Shown here in pieces: positions 25,796 to 35,558 of a DNA stretch of 62,334 nt. Below the pieces are notes generated by a model. It ran no database searches and was not told where the DNA came from. It saw nothing but the letters and a program-made list of their open reading frames with translations. The translations under genes and the position numbers were made by a program. Source of the stretch: Akkermansiaceae bacterium (lineage in GTDB: Bacteria; Verrucomicrobiota; Verrucomicrobiia; Verrucomicrobiales; Akkermansiaceae); the NCBI GenBank assembly GCA_903878115.1, contig CAIRGO010000164.1, forward strand, positions 1 through 62,334, given 5' to 3'. The stretch's first letter is position 1, and every line of letters starts with the position of its first letter.

Positions 25796-26923
25796 TTAAT
25801 TAAACAATAATGGAGCGAACTCAACCAAGTAACGACGCCATACCGGCCAACTATGATCGCCTTCGGTCGTTTGGAACGTGTGCTTGATGCCAGCTTTTTC
25901 GATGATTTTTTCAAATTGCACGTTACGCTGGTACAAAAAGTCGTTTTTCCCGCAGGCAATCCATAACAGCGAAAGATCCGCATTTACAGCGTCCGACTGA
26001 TCGAGTGCCACTTGCACATCTTTCGCATCCGGCGGCGCAGCGCTGAATGAACCAATCGCGCCAAAAGTGCGATGTTCTAACAAACCCAACATGAGCGCAT
26101 GATGTCCTCCCATCGACAACCCCGCAAAAGCACGATCTTGGCGCTGCGCAGAGGTGCTATAGTTCGCATCGATCAAAGGAATGATGTCCTCCAGCATTTC
26201 ACGCCGGAAGGCTGGTGAGTTTTCACTACTATATTTATCGTATTTCCCTGGCGGCAGCGGCACTGGCACCGCATGCGCATCGGGCATCACCACAATCATG
26301 GACTTGGCTTTCCCTTTTGCAATCAAATCATCGAAAATCCAATGTGCCTTGCCATGCACCGACCATGATTTTTCATTATCGCTAAATCCATGTGATAAAT
26401 ACAGAACCGGCCATTTTTTACTGCCTAGCACATAATTCGGCGGCGTATAGACCACCAATTCTCGATAGGCGCCGTTGAGCGCCTTCGCTTGGTAACCATG
26501 TGTGTGCAAGGTGCCGTGGGGAATCGCCTGCAAATCCCACGGCGCGGGAGGAGTGGCGGCAATATGAAGAATGCTCGATGACGGTGAGCGCTGCGGTTTG
26601 ACCATCGAATTCATCGCATCGATCACTTGCATGCCATCGACCATGAAAAAGTATTCGTAAATCCCCGGCTTTACTGCTGCGGCGGTGGTGCCAGTCCATA
26701 CGCCATTATCACCTTTTGTCATGATCACCGCTTCACCGAATTGCCCAACGGCTTTTACCTCCTTCGCTTGCGGTGCCCGATGACGAAACACCACCGTCCC
26801 AGCGCTCGTAATCTCAGGAACAGCCGGCAATGTGGTAGGGATGTTTTGCGCCTGTAATTCACCCAAGCAGCACAAGCCACACAGAGACTTGCAAAGAACT
26901 AGCCAACTAGGGAATCGGATCAT
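25796..26923 (-). CDS. Secreted esterase with N-terminal CBM48-like domain
   Basis: A 375-residue esterase D/enterochelin-esterase family (PF00756) protein. A signal peptide (WLVLCKSLCGLCCLGELQAQ) is followed by an immunoglobulin-like CBM48/E-set domain (FRHRAPQAKEVKAVGQFGE...YEYFFMVDG) and an alpha/beta-hydrolase domain. The nucleophile Ser lies in FAGLSMGGHHAL and a catalytic His in GDHSWPVW. Relatives include feruloyl and acetyl-xylan esterases, so cell-envelope or exported action on plant polysaccharide esters is likely; the exact substrate is open. It is upstream of, and in the same direction as, Verru_Chthon protein A. Confidence 0.88.
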   Translation of the reverse strand: MIRFPSWLVLCKSLCGLCCLGELQAQNIPTTLPAVPEITSAGTVVFRHRAPQAKEVKAVGQFGEAVIMTKGDNGVWTGTTAAAVKPGIYEYFFMVDGMQVIDAMNSMVKPQRSPSSSILHIAATPPAPWDLQAIPHGTLHTHGYQAKALNGAYRELVVYTPPNYVLGSKKWPVLYLSHGFSDNEKSWSVHGKAHWIFDDLIAKGKAKSMIVVMPDAHAVPVPLPPGKYDKYSSENSPAFRREMLEDIIPLIDANYSTSAQRQDRAFAGLSMGGHHALMLGLLEHRTFGAIGSFSAAPPDAKDVQVALDQSDAVNADLSLLWIACGKNDFLYQRNVQFEKIIEKAGIKHTFQTTEGDHSWPVWRRYLVEFAPLLFN

Positions 26924-27070
26924 GAGTCGATAGTTATCAGAAAAGTTTTACGAGGCAAGCTTACAGGAAGAATCCACTTGATTTCATCCCCGTATCTGAT
27001 CGTATCAGCGCCGACACCCAAGCTCTAGTCTACGCACCACTTTCCATCATCATTTACAGTATACATCATT

Positions 27071-28330
27071 ATGGCCTCTAAAAAATCAGCAAAAAAAAAC
27101 TCCACGAAGAGCAAACCTTGGGCCTCACGCATGCCCGACGACCAATTCGAACGCATGCGCGCCATTCTTGCAGCGCCCAGCCCGATCGGAATGGAAGCCT
27201 CTATGTCCACTGGGGTCATTGAGCCGATGATGCGTTCTTACATGCCAGCGAACTGGGCCATCCACCGCTTCAAGGGTCACGCGGGGCTAGTCCTTGATAC
27301 TCATCCAGGCGATACCACACGGCCCAGCGTTATGTTGGTGGGCCATGCCGATAAAATCCGCATGCAGGTGCGCAGTATCTCGGAAGATGGTAAAATTTAC
27401 ATCAACACGGACTCATTTCTGCCCAATGTGATTGTCGGTCACGAGGTGCTCCTTTTCAGCGAAGAACCAGAAAAACCCGGCCACTGGCGTCGCATCGAAG
27501 GCGGCACCATCGAGGCCATCGGTGCCATCCACTTCAGCGAGGCATCCCAACGCTCGGGCGATAAAGGATTGTCGCCTGATTCGATCTATCTTGAATTGCA
27601 GATGCACGGAGAAAAGGCCAAAAAGCGCCTGCAAAAACTCGGCATCAAAGCAGGTGACCCCATCATTCTGCACCGTCCGATCAAGCGTGGCTTCAGCCCA
27701 GACACCTACTACGGCGCGTATCTCGATAACGGTCTCGGCTGTTTCATGGTAACGGAACTTGGACGATTGCTTGCGAAGAGTCCGCTGAAAAATCTGCGCG
27801 TTCTTTTGTCCATCGCCACCCATGAGGAAATCGGACGCTTCGGAGCCACCGCCTTAGCAGGTGATTTCAAGCCAGATGTCCTGATCGGCACCGATGTCGG
27901 CCATGACTATCTCGCCGCACCAAATCTTGCTGCCAAGCGCATGAACCCAGAGACGATGGGCAAGGGCTTTGCACTTACTGTCGGCTCGATTGTTACGCCG
28001 TACCTGAACCAACTCATCATGGAAGCCTGCCAGCAGGCCGACATTCCTGTGCAGACTGCTGTGGTCGGGCGCGATACTGGCACCGATGCCATGGGCGCCG
28101 CTCTCGCCGGTTTCGACTGCGTGGCCACTAGCATTGGCTTCCCGATTCGCAATATGCACACCATCAGCGAGACAGGACACACCGCCGATATCCTAGGCGC
28201 TCTACACGGTATGTTTGCGAGCCTCCACTTCATGGATGGCATGAACAAAGGCAGGGGTGTCACGCGCGAAGACTTCAAGAAAAATCATCCACGCTTGGAC
28301 CTTACCTCCAAGCTTGAGTGCGGGTGGTAA
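27071..28330 (+). CDS. M42 family metallopeptidase, second and divergent
   Basis: A 419-residue M42-type peptidase. Metal and catalytic residues are in place: H in VGHADKI, bridging D in AYLDNGLGC, EE in THEEIGRFGA, D in IGTDVGHD, and terminal H in NMHTISETGH. A Lys-rich N-terminal extension (KKSAKKNSTKSKP) is unusual, and the lid/insert regions differ from the copy at 9702-10760, so this is a separate subfamily rather than a recent duplicate. No signal peptide. Monocistronic, convergent with the DUF3137 gene. Confidence 0.88.
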   Translation: MASKKSAKKNSTKSKPWASRMPDDQFERMRAILAAPSPIGMEASMSTGVIEPMMRSYMPANWAIHRFKGHAGLVLDTHPGDTTRPSVMLVGHADKIRMQVRSISEDGKIYINTDSFLPNVIVGHEVLLFSEEPEKPGHWRRIEGGTIEAIGAIHFSEASQRSGDKGLSPDSIYLELQMHGEKAKKRLQKLGIKAGDPIILHRPIKRGFSPDTYYGAYLDNGLGCFMVTELGRLLAKSPLKNLRVLLSIATHEEIGRFGATALAGDFKPDVLIGTDVGHDYLAAPNLAAKRMNPETMGKGFALTVGSIVTPYLNQLIMEACQQADIPVQTAVVGRDTGTDAMGAALAGFDCVATSIGFPIRNMHTISETGHTADILGALHGMFASLHFMDGMNKGRGVTREDFKKNHPRLDLTSKLECGW

Positions 28331-28344
28331 TCTAAATGAAACGA

Positions 28345-29352
28345 CTACTCCTTACTCCACAAACGAGTATTCAAGTCTAACATTTCTACAATTCGTAGGA
28401 CGCTGAGCAACTGCGCGCTGAATTGTGCCAGTAACTCCGTACTATGAGCCGAAACCGCAATCGAAGGTTCATACCAGTCTTCACTTTTCGGCAGCGCGAT
28501 GTAAATATGAGAATTCATCAAATGAAATGATACCTGAGAATTCCATTGTTCGCGCAATGCTAGCATTTTTTCTTGCATCACGGGAGTGAGCAAATACGCC
28601 GCTTCCACCGCATCCGTGGCTGTCACTTTGAAGGCTTTCTCAAAGGCAGGATTTTCCAATCTCACCAAGCCACTGCTGAGACCCTGCATCTTACGACCTA
28701 ACCAACCAAAGCTCGCCTCGGCGACATCGGTTTCAATTTTCACCTGGCCATGAAAATCTTTATGAAAATCCGCCAAAAATACAATCCCCCGAAACACCGT
28801 CACCCAGCGATGTGTTCTACGACCTTTGCTATCGGTCGATGTATCACGACGCTCTGCATGGACTTCTGAAAAAATCACCTTCGTTTTTCCGACCATGCCT
28901 TCAAAATAATCTTCCGCATGATAACGATCAATGCGCGATGAGCATAAGCCACTTTGCTCAAACGTAGCCTCACTCACGCCGCTTTCCGGATGATAGGACA
29001 TCCCTGGTGCAAGATGCTGCGTGATCCGCGTGAATACTTCTCGTTTATAGAGGTCTAGATATATTTTCGTGATGCCACCACCCGATAGATACCATGTTGC
29101 CACGGCTACAATGACGCTCCCCGCCGCCCCAAATAACAATACCGCAGGCTCTTGCGTGATGAAAAAGCTGATGATCGTCAATACCGCGCCGACACCCACT
29201 GCGATCATTGTCTTATTCGTAGCACTCCGTTTCTTTGCCAAAAATATCTGCCGTTGTTGCTCGATTTCCTGCATCACTGGCGTCAATGCTTTCGCCATGT
29301 TGGCGGCATCACCATCCCAGTGTACGGGGTTTTCCGCGTCAGAAACGGACAC
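28345..29352 (-). CDS. DUF3137 membrane protein
   Basis: A 335-residue protein with two adjacent membrane segments (TMIAVGVGAVLTIISFFIT and AVLLFGAAGSVIVAVATWYL) near the N-terminus and a long cytoplasmic domain matching DUF3137 (YHAEDYFEGMVGKTKVIFSEVHAE; VFRGIVFLADFHKDF). It overlaps lemA by 14 nt. LemA and DUF3137 genes often occur together. The function is unknown, probably an envelope-associated complex with LemA. Confidence 0.9.
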   Translation of the reverse strand: MSVSDAENPVHWDGDAANMAKALTPVMQEIEQQRQIFLAKKRSATNKTMIAVGVGAVLTIISFFITQEPAVLLFGAAGSVIVAVATWYLSGGGITKIYLDLYKREVFTRITQHLAPGMSYHPESGVSEATFEQSGLCSSRIDRYHAEDYFEGMVGKTKVIFSEVHAERRDTSTDSKGRRTHRWVTVFRGIVFLADFHKDFHGQVKIETDVAEASFGWLGRKMQGLSSGLVRLENPAFEKAFKVTATDAVEAAYLLTPVMQEKMLALREQWNSQVSFHLMNSHIYIALPKSEDWYEPSIAVSAHSTELLAQFSAQLLSVLRIVEMLDLNTRLWSKE

Positions 29353-29881
29353 TTGGATTCCTCCTTTCCTCTACCGCAACTTCAAACGAAGGCATCTCGC
29401 GAAACGAAAACAATGACGCGATGATCGAAGACGGAAACATGTGAATCGCATTGTGATAATCCATCACCGACGAATTATACACCCGTCGCGCGGCGGCGAT
29501 TTGCTCTTCGCATTCGCTCAAACTACGCTGCAAAAATAAAAATTGTCCGTCCGCTTTCAATTGCGGATAAGCCTCGACCCGCGCCATGAGTTGGGCAACG
29601 TGCGAACTTAACATTTCCTCGCCCGACCATGTGGAATGTTGTGTGAGTTGCTGCCGTGCCAGAACCACAGATTCTAACAACTGACTTTCGTGCGCTGCAT
29701 ATCCTTTTACCGTTTCCACCACTGATGGGATCAGATCAAAACGCTTTTTTAATTGCACATCGATGCTTGAAAAAGCGTAGCGCACTTGATTGCGACGATT
29801 CACCAATCCATTGTACATGATCGCAATCACCAACAATGGCAGTAGTAATAAAATGAACGCAACAATAAAACCTGATTCCAT
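29339..29881 (-). CDS. lemA: LemA family protein
   Basis: A 180-residue LemA protein: one N-terminal membrane segment (SGFIVAFILLLLPLLVIAIM) and a long helical domain (NGLVNRRNQVRYAFSSIDVQLKKR; DLIPSVVETVKGYAAHE). I chose the ATG at 29881; the frame is open to 29902. LemA topology places the short N-terminus outside. Relative to the family the C-terminus is normal. It is coupled by overlap to the downstream DUF3137 gene. The role is unknown. Confidence 0.93.
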   Translation of the reverse strand: MESGFIVAFILLLLPLLVIAIMYNGLVNRRNQVRYAFSSIDVQLKKRFDLIPSVVETVKGYAAHESQLLESVVLARQQLTQHSTWSGEEMLSSHVAQLMARVEAYPQLKADGQFLFLQRSLSECEEQIAAARRVYNSSVMDYHNAIHMFPSSIIASLFSFREMPSFEVAVEERRNPSVRF

Positions 29882-30037
29882 GGCGAAGTCACTTGTTAGC
29901 AAAATACTGCCCTACTGACGATTCCAACTTTGAGATATTTTTCCACTGATCCAACATATGATCTTGTCAGCACGACCGTAGGAGCTAGCTTCTTTTTTCA
30001 TCAAGTTGTCTTCATCTACCACTACGCACTTTTATCA

Positions 30038-30892
30038 ATGATGAATCCTTATTTCACACGTCGTCAGTTTGGAGTCCTGCTGATTTTTTCACTAGCAGCA
30101 CACGCAGAAGAAGCCGCATTTGCTGGACGGAAGCTCGATTTCGAAATCGACGATGGTTTTGAAAAAGCCAGTGCTGCCGACATTTCTGCCGTTCTGAAAT
30201 CCGCCGGCGGAGCGCTCTGGAAACACTGCCCCCATACTCGCTGGGAAGTGCCGGGATTCTACATTTTTCACAATGAGAAATATCCGATCACGGTTTTTGA
30301 TCACCGCAGCAACGGGCGCATTGCCATCGGTCTTACCACTCAGGGGCCATTCTGGTCACAGTTCGCGTATCAATTTGCCCACGAGTTTTGCCATGCTCTC
30401 GCTGGACACGCGAATGACTGGCGGGCCGCGTGGATCAAACCGAAAAAAGCCAATCATTGGTTAGAGGAATCGCTGTGTGAAACTGCTTCGCTCTTCGCCC
30501 TGCGCGACATGGGCAATACTTGGCAAACCGAGCCACCCTATCCGAACTGGAAAGACTACGCGAAATCACTGAGCGAATATGCAGCGGAAAGAATCGAGAC
30601 GGTAAAAAAGGAGAAAGGCGAAAATTTTGTATTCAAAAAATGGTTTGCAGAAAATGAAACTTCGATGCGCGAAAACTCAACGATTCGAGAGAAGAACAAC
30701 ATAGTAGCAATGGAGCTGCTGCCAATCTTCGAACAGAACCCAGCGGGGTGGGAGTCTGTGACATTTTATAATCTCGGCAAGAACCGCGACCCAGAAAAAA
30801 CCCTAGCGTGTCATTTCGCCGATTGGAGTGCAGCGGCACCAGCAGAGCAACGCGAATTCATCGCAAAACTTGCCGCCGTTTTTGGAATTTGA
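30038..30892 (+). CDS. Putative secreted zinc protease (HExxH)
   Basis: A 284-residue protein from the ATG at 30038 (an adjacent ATG at 30041 is equivalent); the open frame extends to 29930 but the upstream part looks non-coding. An N-terminal signal with twin Arg (FTRRQFGVLLIFSLAAHAEE) is followed by a domain with HEFCH (YQFAHEFCHALAGH). A Glu 27-28 residues later in WLEESLCETASLFA could be the third ligand, a gluzincin-like arrangement. The C-terminal region is helical and charged. It is probably a periplasmic metallopeptidase; the family is not recognised. Divergent from lemA. Confidence 0.65.
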   Translation: MMNPYFTRRQFGVLLIFSLAAHAEEAAFAGRKLDFEIDDGFEKASAADISAVLKSAGGALWKHCPHTRWEVPGFYIFHNEKYPITVFDHRSNGRIAIGLTTQGPFWSQFAYQFAHEFCHALAGHANDWRAAWIKPKKANHWLEESLCETASLFALRDMGNTWQTEPPYPNWKDYAKSLSEYAAERIETVKKEKGENFVFKKWFAENETSMRENSTIREKNNIVAMELLPIFEQNPAGWESVTFYNLGKNRDPEKTLACHFADWSAAAPAEQREFIAKLAAVFGI

Positions 30893-30904
30893 TATGAAGT
30901 CAAC

Positions 30905-32362
30905 CTACGCCAAGATTCCCGGCACTACCCTGCCATGGACATCGGTGAGTCGAAAATCACGACCTTGATAGCGGTAGGTGAGTTTTTCGTGGTTGATGCC
31001 TAACATGTGCATCAGCGTTGCTTGCATGTCGTGAACATGAACGGGATCCTTGGTGATTTGATAAGCAAAGTCATCAGTCTCACCAATACTTTGACCAGGT
31101 CTGAATCCTCCGCCCGCTCCCCAAATCGTATAACCAATGCCAAAATGGTCGCGTCCGTGGGCTTTCGCAATATTGATATCACCTTGCACAAAAACGGTGC
31201 GACCAAACTCGCTGACCCACAGCACAATGGTGTCGTCTAACATGCCCCGCTGCTTTAGATCTTTGACCAACGCCGCTGCTGGCTGATCGGTGTCTTTGCA
31301 TTGCTTTTCTAACTGATAGGAAAGATTTTTATGTTGATCCCAGCCTGAATGCATCAATTGCACAAAACGAACACCACGCTCCACCAACTTCCGCGCCATT
31401 AAGCAATTGTGGGCAAATGATCCTTTACGCTGCACATCGGGGCCATACATTTCTAACACATCTGGTTTTTCGCCCGATAGATCTGTTAGTTCGGGTACAC
31501 TCATTTGCATGCGATAGGCCATCTCATATTGGGCAATGCGGCTATCGATTTCTGGATCACCATAACTTTGCAAATGATGCGCATTAAGAGCCGATAAATC
31601 ATCAAGCGCACTGCGCCGCAGTTCACGACTCACCCCCGCTGGATTATTCAAGTACAGCACGGCATCACCCTCACTACGCAACCGCACCCCTTGGTATTTT
31701 GATGGCAAAAATCCACTGCCCCAGTAGTAATCGAAAAATAATTGACCGCAGGTTTTATCGACATCGGATGAGGTCATCACTACGAAAGCAGGCAAATCTT
31801 GTGAGAGACTTCCGAGGCCATAAGTGCCCCATGCTCCTATACTAGGGCGTCCAGGAATTTGGCTGCCAGTCAGAAAAAACGTCACCCCTGGCGCATGGTT
31901 TACTGCTTCGGTAAACATCGAATCCACATAACAAATATCATCAGAAATCGATCCCGTATGCGACATCAATTCGGATAGCCAACGACCGCACTTCCCATAT
32001 TGTTTGAATGGCTTAAAGGCTGGCAAAATGGGGAATTTTGATTGACCTGCTGTCATCGATGATAATCGACTTGTGCCGCGAATGGATGGCGGCAACTCCT
32101 GCAAACGCATTTTTTCCAAGCTCGGTTTGTGCTGGAAAAGGTCTACTTGTGACGGACCTCCACCTTGCCAAAGGATGATCACATTTTTTGCCTTCCCAGG
32201 AAGGTGTGGCAAGCCATCTAACGGATTCATATTGACAGCCGGCGCACCTAACAAATTTTCATTGAGCAAAGACGCCAGCGCTACCGTGCCAACGCCTGTG
32301 GCAGATTTTCCAAAAAATTGACGTCGTGTGACGAGCTGTTGTTGATGGATAAATGGATTCAT
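30905..32362 (-). CDS. DUF1501 protein (Tat-exported)
   Basis: A 485-residue DUF1501 family protein with a Tat-type leader (TRRQFFGKSATGVGTVALASLL). Core motifs: NVIILWQGGGPSQVDLFQHKP, NHAPGVTFFLTG, WDQHKNL, WVSEFGRTVFVQGD, GRDHFGIGYTIWGAGGGF. DUF1501 proteins are alkaline-phosphatase/sulfatase-fold-like and are encoded beside PSD1/cytochrome proteins in Planctomycetes and Verrucomicrobia. Here one base separates it from the upstream gene stop (32364). Likely periplasmic; substrate unknown. Confidence 0.93.
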   Translation of the reverse strand: MNPFIHQQQLVTRRQFFGKSATGVGTVALASLLNENLLGAPAVNMNPLDGLPHLPGKAKNVIILWQGGGPSQVDLFQHKPSLEKMRLQELPPSIRGTSRLSSMTAGQSKFPILPAFKPFKQYGKCGRWLSELMSHTGSISDDICYVDSMFTEAVNHAPGVTFFLTGSQIPGRPSIGAWGTYGLGSLSQDLPAFVVMTSSDVDKTCGQLFFDYYWGSGFLPSKYQGVRLRSEGDAVLYLNNPAGVSRELRRSALDDLSALNAHHLQSYGDPEIDSRIAQYEMAYRMQMSVPELTDLSGEKPDVLEMYGPDVQRKGSFAHNCLMARKLVERGVRFVQLMHSGWDQHKNLSYQLEKQCKDTDQPAAALVKDLKQRGMLDDTIVLWVSEFGRTVFVQGDINIAKAHGRDHFGIGYTIWGAGGGFRPGQSIGETDDFAYQITKDPVHVHDMQATLMHMLGINHEKLTYRYQGRDFRLTDVHGRVVPGILA

Positions 32363-32363
32363 A

Positions 32364-35300
32364 TTACTGCCGAGTCAATGCTTCATCAAGATTGTAAATG
32401 GTAAGGCAAACATGGGCCAGTGCCGCATGCTGCGTGAGATTGAGCGAAGCATCACGTTGGCTTGCTCCATTTGATAAAAATTCCGTGGCCGCCTTATTGT
32501 TCGCGCCGAAATGCTCTAACGAGTGGTCAAAGGCACGTCGTAGAATTTCTTTCTCTTGATCATCAGGCGGACGTTGGCAAATGATTTCAAATGCTGAATT
32601 TGTCCATGATGAGGCATCGCTTGAACCTAACATGAGTCGCTGTGCCAGAACCCGACTGGCCTCCACCCAAGTGGTGTCGTTCATGGTTGTAAGCGCATGC
32701 AACGGAGAACTGGTGGTCGAATTTTTCACCACACAGGTGCGTCGTTCCGACATATCAAACATATTCCCTGGCGCTACTGTGCGTCGCCAAAATGTATAAA
32801 TGCTACGTCGATACAAATCTGCACCAGTGGATAATGGATACGTAAAATCCCGCTCTTTGGTGATCGATAAACCATCCCAAATCGTTGGTGGCTGATAGGG
32901 ATAGACTGGCTTCCCATACATCTTCTGTTCTAGCAAGCCGCTCGTTGCTAATGCTAGATCACGAATCATCATCGATGGCAAACGGAAGCGCGCGGACCGA
33001 GCTAACAGTTTATTTTCAGGATCGCGTTCTAACATTGCAGCAGAAACTTTTGAACTTTGGCGATAGGTGGCACTCGTGACAATCAGACGATGGAGTTTTT
33101 TCATATCCCAGCCGCTTTCACGAAATTCTACCGCTAACCAATCGAGTAGTTCCTGATGGTTCGGCATCTCACTTTGCGCACCAAAATTTTCAGCCGTTTT
33201 CACGAACCCCACGCCAAAATACGTTTGCCAAATGCGGTTCACCTGCACTCGTGAAGCGAGCGGATTTTGAGAACTTACCAACCACTTCGCAAGGTCTATG
33301 CGGTTCTTTGCTTGCTGATTAGCGATGGGAGGCAAACAGTCAGGCGTATTTGAGGTGACAACTCCTAACGGCACCGTATAGCTGCCGCGATCTTGGATAT
33401 GAGTAACACGCGGCTTGGCATCAGACATCACCATCACGCGTGGCATCGCATTTTGTAAATTTTTTTGCTGATCTAACAATTGTTTCTTTTCGGCGCTATT
33501 GGCTTGAAATAAACCGAGCGGATCCAACTCTAGCAGCGCTGTGCGCAGTTGTTTTTTCTCCTCTGGACTGCGGGCTGCGAGGTCTTTCGTGACAAGTGCT
33601 AGCAACTCAGGTTTCACATTTTTTGGCATCAGTGGCGCTGGCGCACTCGTGAATGAAACGCGGAATCTGCCAAACATGTGCGCAAGATGTTTCGATTGAA
33701 ATTCTAACAAAAACGTTATTGGCGTTTGTCCATCGCTTTCAATCGGCGCGGCAAATTCTAACGAAATTTGGTGCGGTTTTGCGACATCGGGCACGAAGGC
33801 CCAGCCGGTTTCAGGATTGGCATCAAGAATTGCCTCAGGAGAAAATCCACCTTGCGAATAATCGGCCGTTACCCGCGAAAATTCGATGGCTTTTTCTCCT
33901 TGCTTGGCGCTCAATTTACTCAGCACGGCATTGCCACTCTCGGCGCGCCCTGCACCGCCTAGTGGAAAACGAGCGTCAGGAATAAGATCAAAACGCACTC
34001 CGTAAAGGCGACCTTTTTCTGGAATGAATTGTAAGGTATAATTGGCCTTCGCTGCCAATGCACCCGAAGCCACTATCGATCGATCATTCTCTAACGAAAG
34101 GATTACAGCATCCGTCGCGCTCATCGATGAAGGCGACACCGGAGCCCATGCTGCGGGTGCGTTTTGTTTGACAAAATTTTCCGCTGCAATCATTTGAGTT
34201 TCAAATTCTGGCTGCTTTTTGATGGCCGCTTCCTCTTGTGTGTTTGCTTGAATTTTACCGTCAATGCTCGCAAGTTGTGCCTGCTGCTCTTCCGTGCCCA
34301 CTACGATCGACGGCTCTGCGATGCGGTATTGTCCACCACCTTCTGGCACACCTCTTTCTGGCACATTGTTAAAGAATGCCATCATCGAATAATAATCCTT
34401 CTGCGTGAATGGATCGTATTTGTGATCATGACATTGCGCACAGGCTAACGTAATGCCTAACCAATTCGTCGCAGTGACATCCACACGATCATACAAAATT
34501 ATGTTACGCTGTTCTTCTGGAATATTTCCTCCCTCGCCATTGTTGAGGTGCAATCGATTGAATGCTGTCGCAATCTTTTGATCAGTGGTGGCATTGGGCA
34601 ATAAATCGCCGGCAATTTGCTCGATGGCAAATTGATCAAAGGGCATGTTATTATTCAACGCGCGGATCACCCAGTCACGCCACATGTATTGATGAGTATC
34701 GCCATCTTGTTGGAAGCCATTGCTATCAGCATATCGGGCGGCATCTAACCATGGCAATGCCATGCGTTCACCGTAGTGTGGACTGGCCAATAGCCGATCG
34801 ACGATTTTTTCATACGCATCTGGCGTAGAATCAGACATGAATGCTTGCATTTCCTCGCGACTCGGAGGAAGTCCTGTTAGATCAAACGACAAGCGCCTGA
34901 GCAAGGTTGCTTTGTCAGTCTCTGGCGAAGGTGATACTTTTTCCGCATCCAATTTCGCCGCGATGAACGAGTCGATAGGATTTCGCACCCATTTCGCTTG
35001 TGATGAAGCGGGGATTGCCGCGCGCACTGGTGGAATGAACGCCCAATGAGGTTGATAGGTGGCGCCCTCATTGATCCACTGACTGACAATCGCAATGTCG
35101 CGCTCAGTTGCCTTGTGCACTGACTCTTTTGGTGGCATCACTTCTTCGGGGTCAGTTTGCAGCATGCGTTTGATCACCTCACTGTCTTTGGCATTTCCCG
35201 GTATGATGGCAATGTGCTCACGTTTCGGATCGATGGCCGCCGCACGATCGTCGAGGCGCAATTCACCTTTCCGTTTCTTCGCGTCGAATCCGTGGCAAGA

Positions 35301-35414
35301 AAAACACTTTTCGCTGAGAATCGGACGGATGTCATGATTGAAGGACAACGGCGCGGCCGCAACCTGGCGCGATAGCAGGATGCTTAAGATGACTACTGTC
35401 AGAGCTGCCTTCAT
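32364..35414 (-). CDS. PSCyt1/DUF1549/DUF1553 (PSD1) cytochrome c-like protein
   Basis: A 1016-residue secreted protein. A signal peptide (TVVILSILLSRQVAAAP) precedes a planctomycete cytochrome C domain with the heme-binding C37-x-x-C40-H41 (EKCFSCHG) and a possible distal Met in EEVMPPKE. DUF1549 (PSCyt2) follows with DLTGLPPSREEM and CAQCHDHKYDPFTQ, then a central sugar-binding-like insert and C-terminal DUF1553 (PSD1: NRIWQTYFGVGFVKTAENFG; RRSIYTFWRRTVAP). Paired with the DUF1501 gene downstream. The pairing is typical of PVC bacteria and is often linked to polysaccharide catabolism, but the reaction is unproven. Confidence 0.94.
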   Translation of the reverse strand: MKAALTVVILSILLSRQVAAAPLSFNHDIRPILSEKCFSCHGFDAKKRKGELRLDDRAAAIDPKREHIAIIPGNAKDSEVIKRMLQTDPEEVMPPKESVHKATERDIAIVSQWINEGATYQPHWAFIPPVRAAIPASSQAKWVRNPIDSFIAAKLDAEKVSPSPETDKATLLRRLSFDLTGLPPSREEMQAFMSDSTPDAYEKIVDRLLASPHYGERMALPWLDAARYADSNGFQQDGDTHQYMWRDWVIRALNNNMPFDQFAIEQIAGDLLPNATTDQKIATAFNRLHLNNGEGGNIPEEQRNIILYDRVDVTATNWLGITLACAQCHDHKYDPFTQKDYYSMMAFFNNVPERGVPEGGGQYRIAEPSIVVGTEEQQAQLASIDGKIQANTQEEAAIKKQPEFETQMIAAENFVKQNAPAAWAPVSPSSMSATDAVILSLENDRSIVASGALAAKANYTLQFIPEKGRLYGVRFDLIPDARFPLGGAGRAESGNAVLSKLSAKQGEKAIEFSRVTADYSQGGFSPEAILDANPETGWAFVPDVAKPHQISLEFAAPIESDGQTPITFLLEFQSKHLAHMFGRFRVSFTSAPAPLMPKNVKPELLALVTKDLAARSPEEKKQLRTALLELDPLGLFQANSAEKKQLLDQQKNLQNAMPRVMVMSDAKPRVTHIQDRGSYTVPLGVVTSNTPDCLPPIANQQAKNRIDLAKWLVSSQNPLASRVQVNRIWQTYFGVGFVKTAENFGAQSEMPNHQELLDWLAVEFRESGWDMKKLHRLIVTSATYRQSSKVSAAMLERDPENKLLARSARFRLPSMMIRDLALATSGLLEQKMYGKPVYPYQPPTIWDGLSITKERDFTYPLSTGADLYRRSIYTFWRRTVAPGNMFDMSERRTCVVKNSTTSSPLHALTTMNDTTWVEASRVLAQRLMLGSSDASSWTNSAFEIICQRPPDDQEKEILRRAFDHSLEHFGANNKAATEFLSNGASQRDASLNLTQHAALAHVCLTIYNLDEALTRQ

Positions 35415-35558
35415 GGGTTAACAGAATACGAAAATTAGCAATACCATCTTTCAGCTCATATTCTTTCTATTGCAAGCACTTGCGGGCTGTTTCTATGATC
35501 CGCGCATGACTTCAATTGCTCCTTGTCATTTTAGCAGATACGTTCATAGTAACAACAC

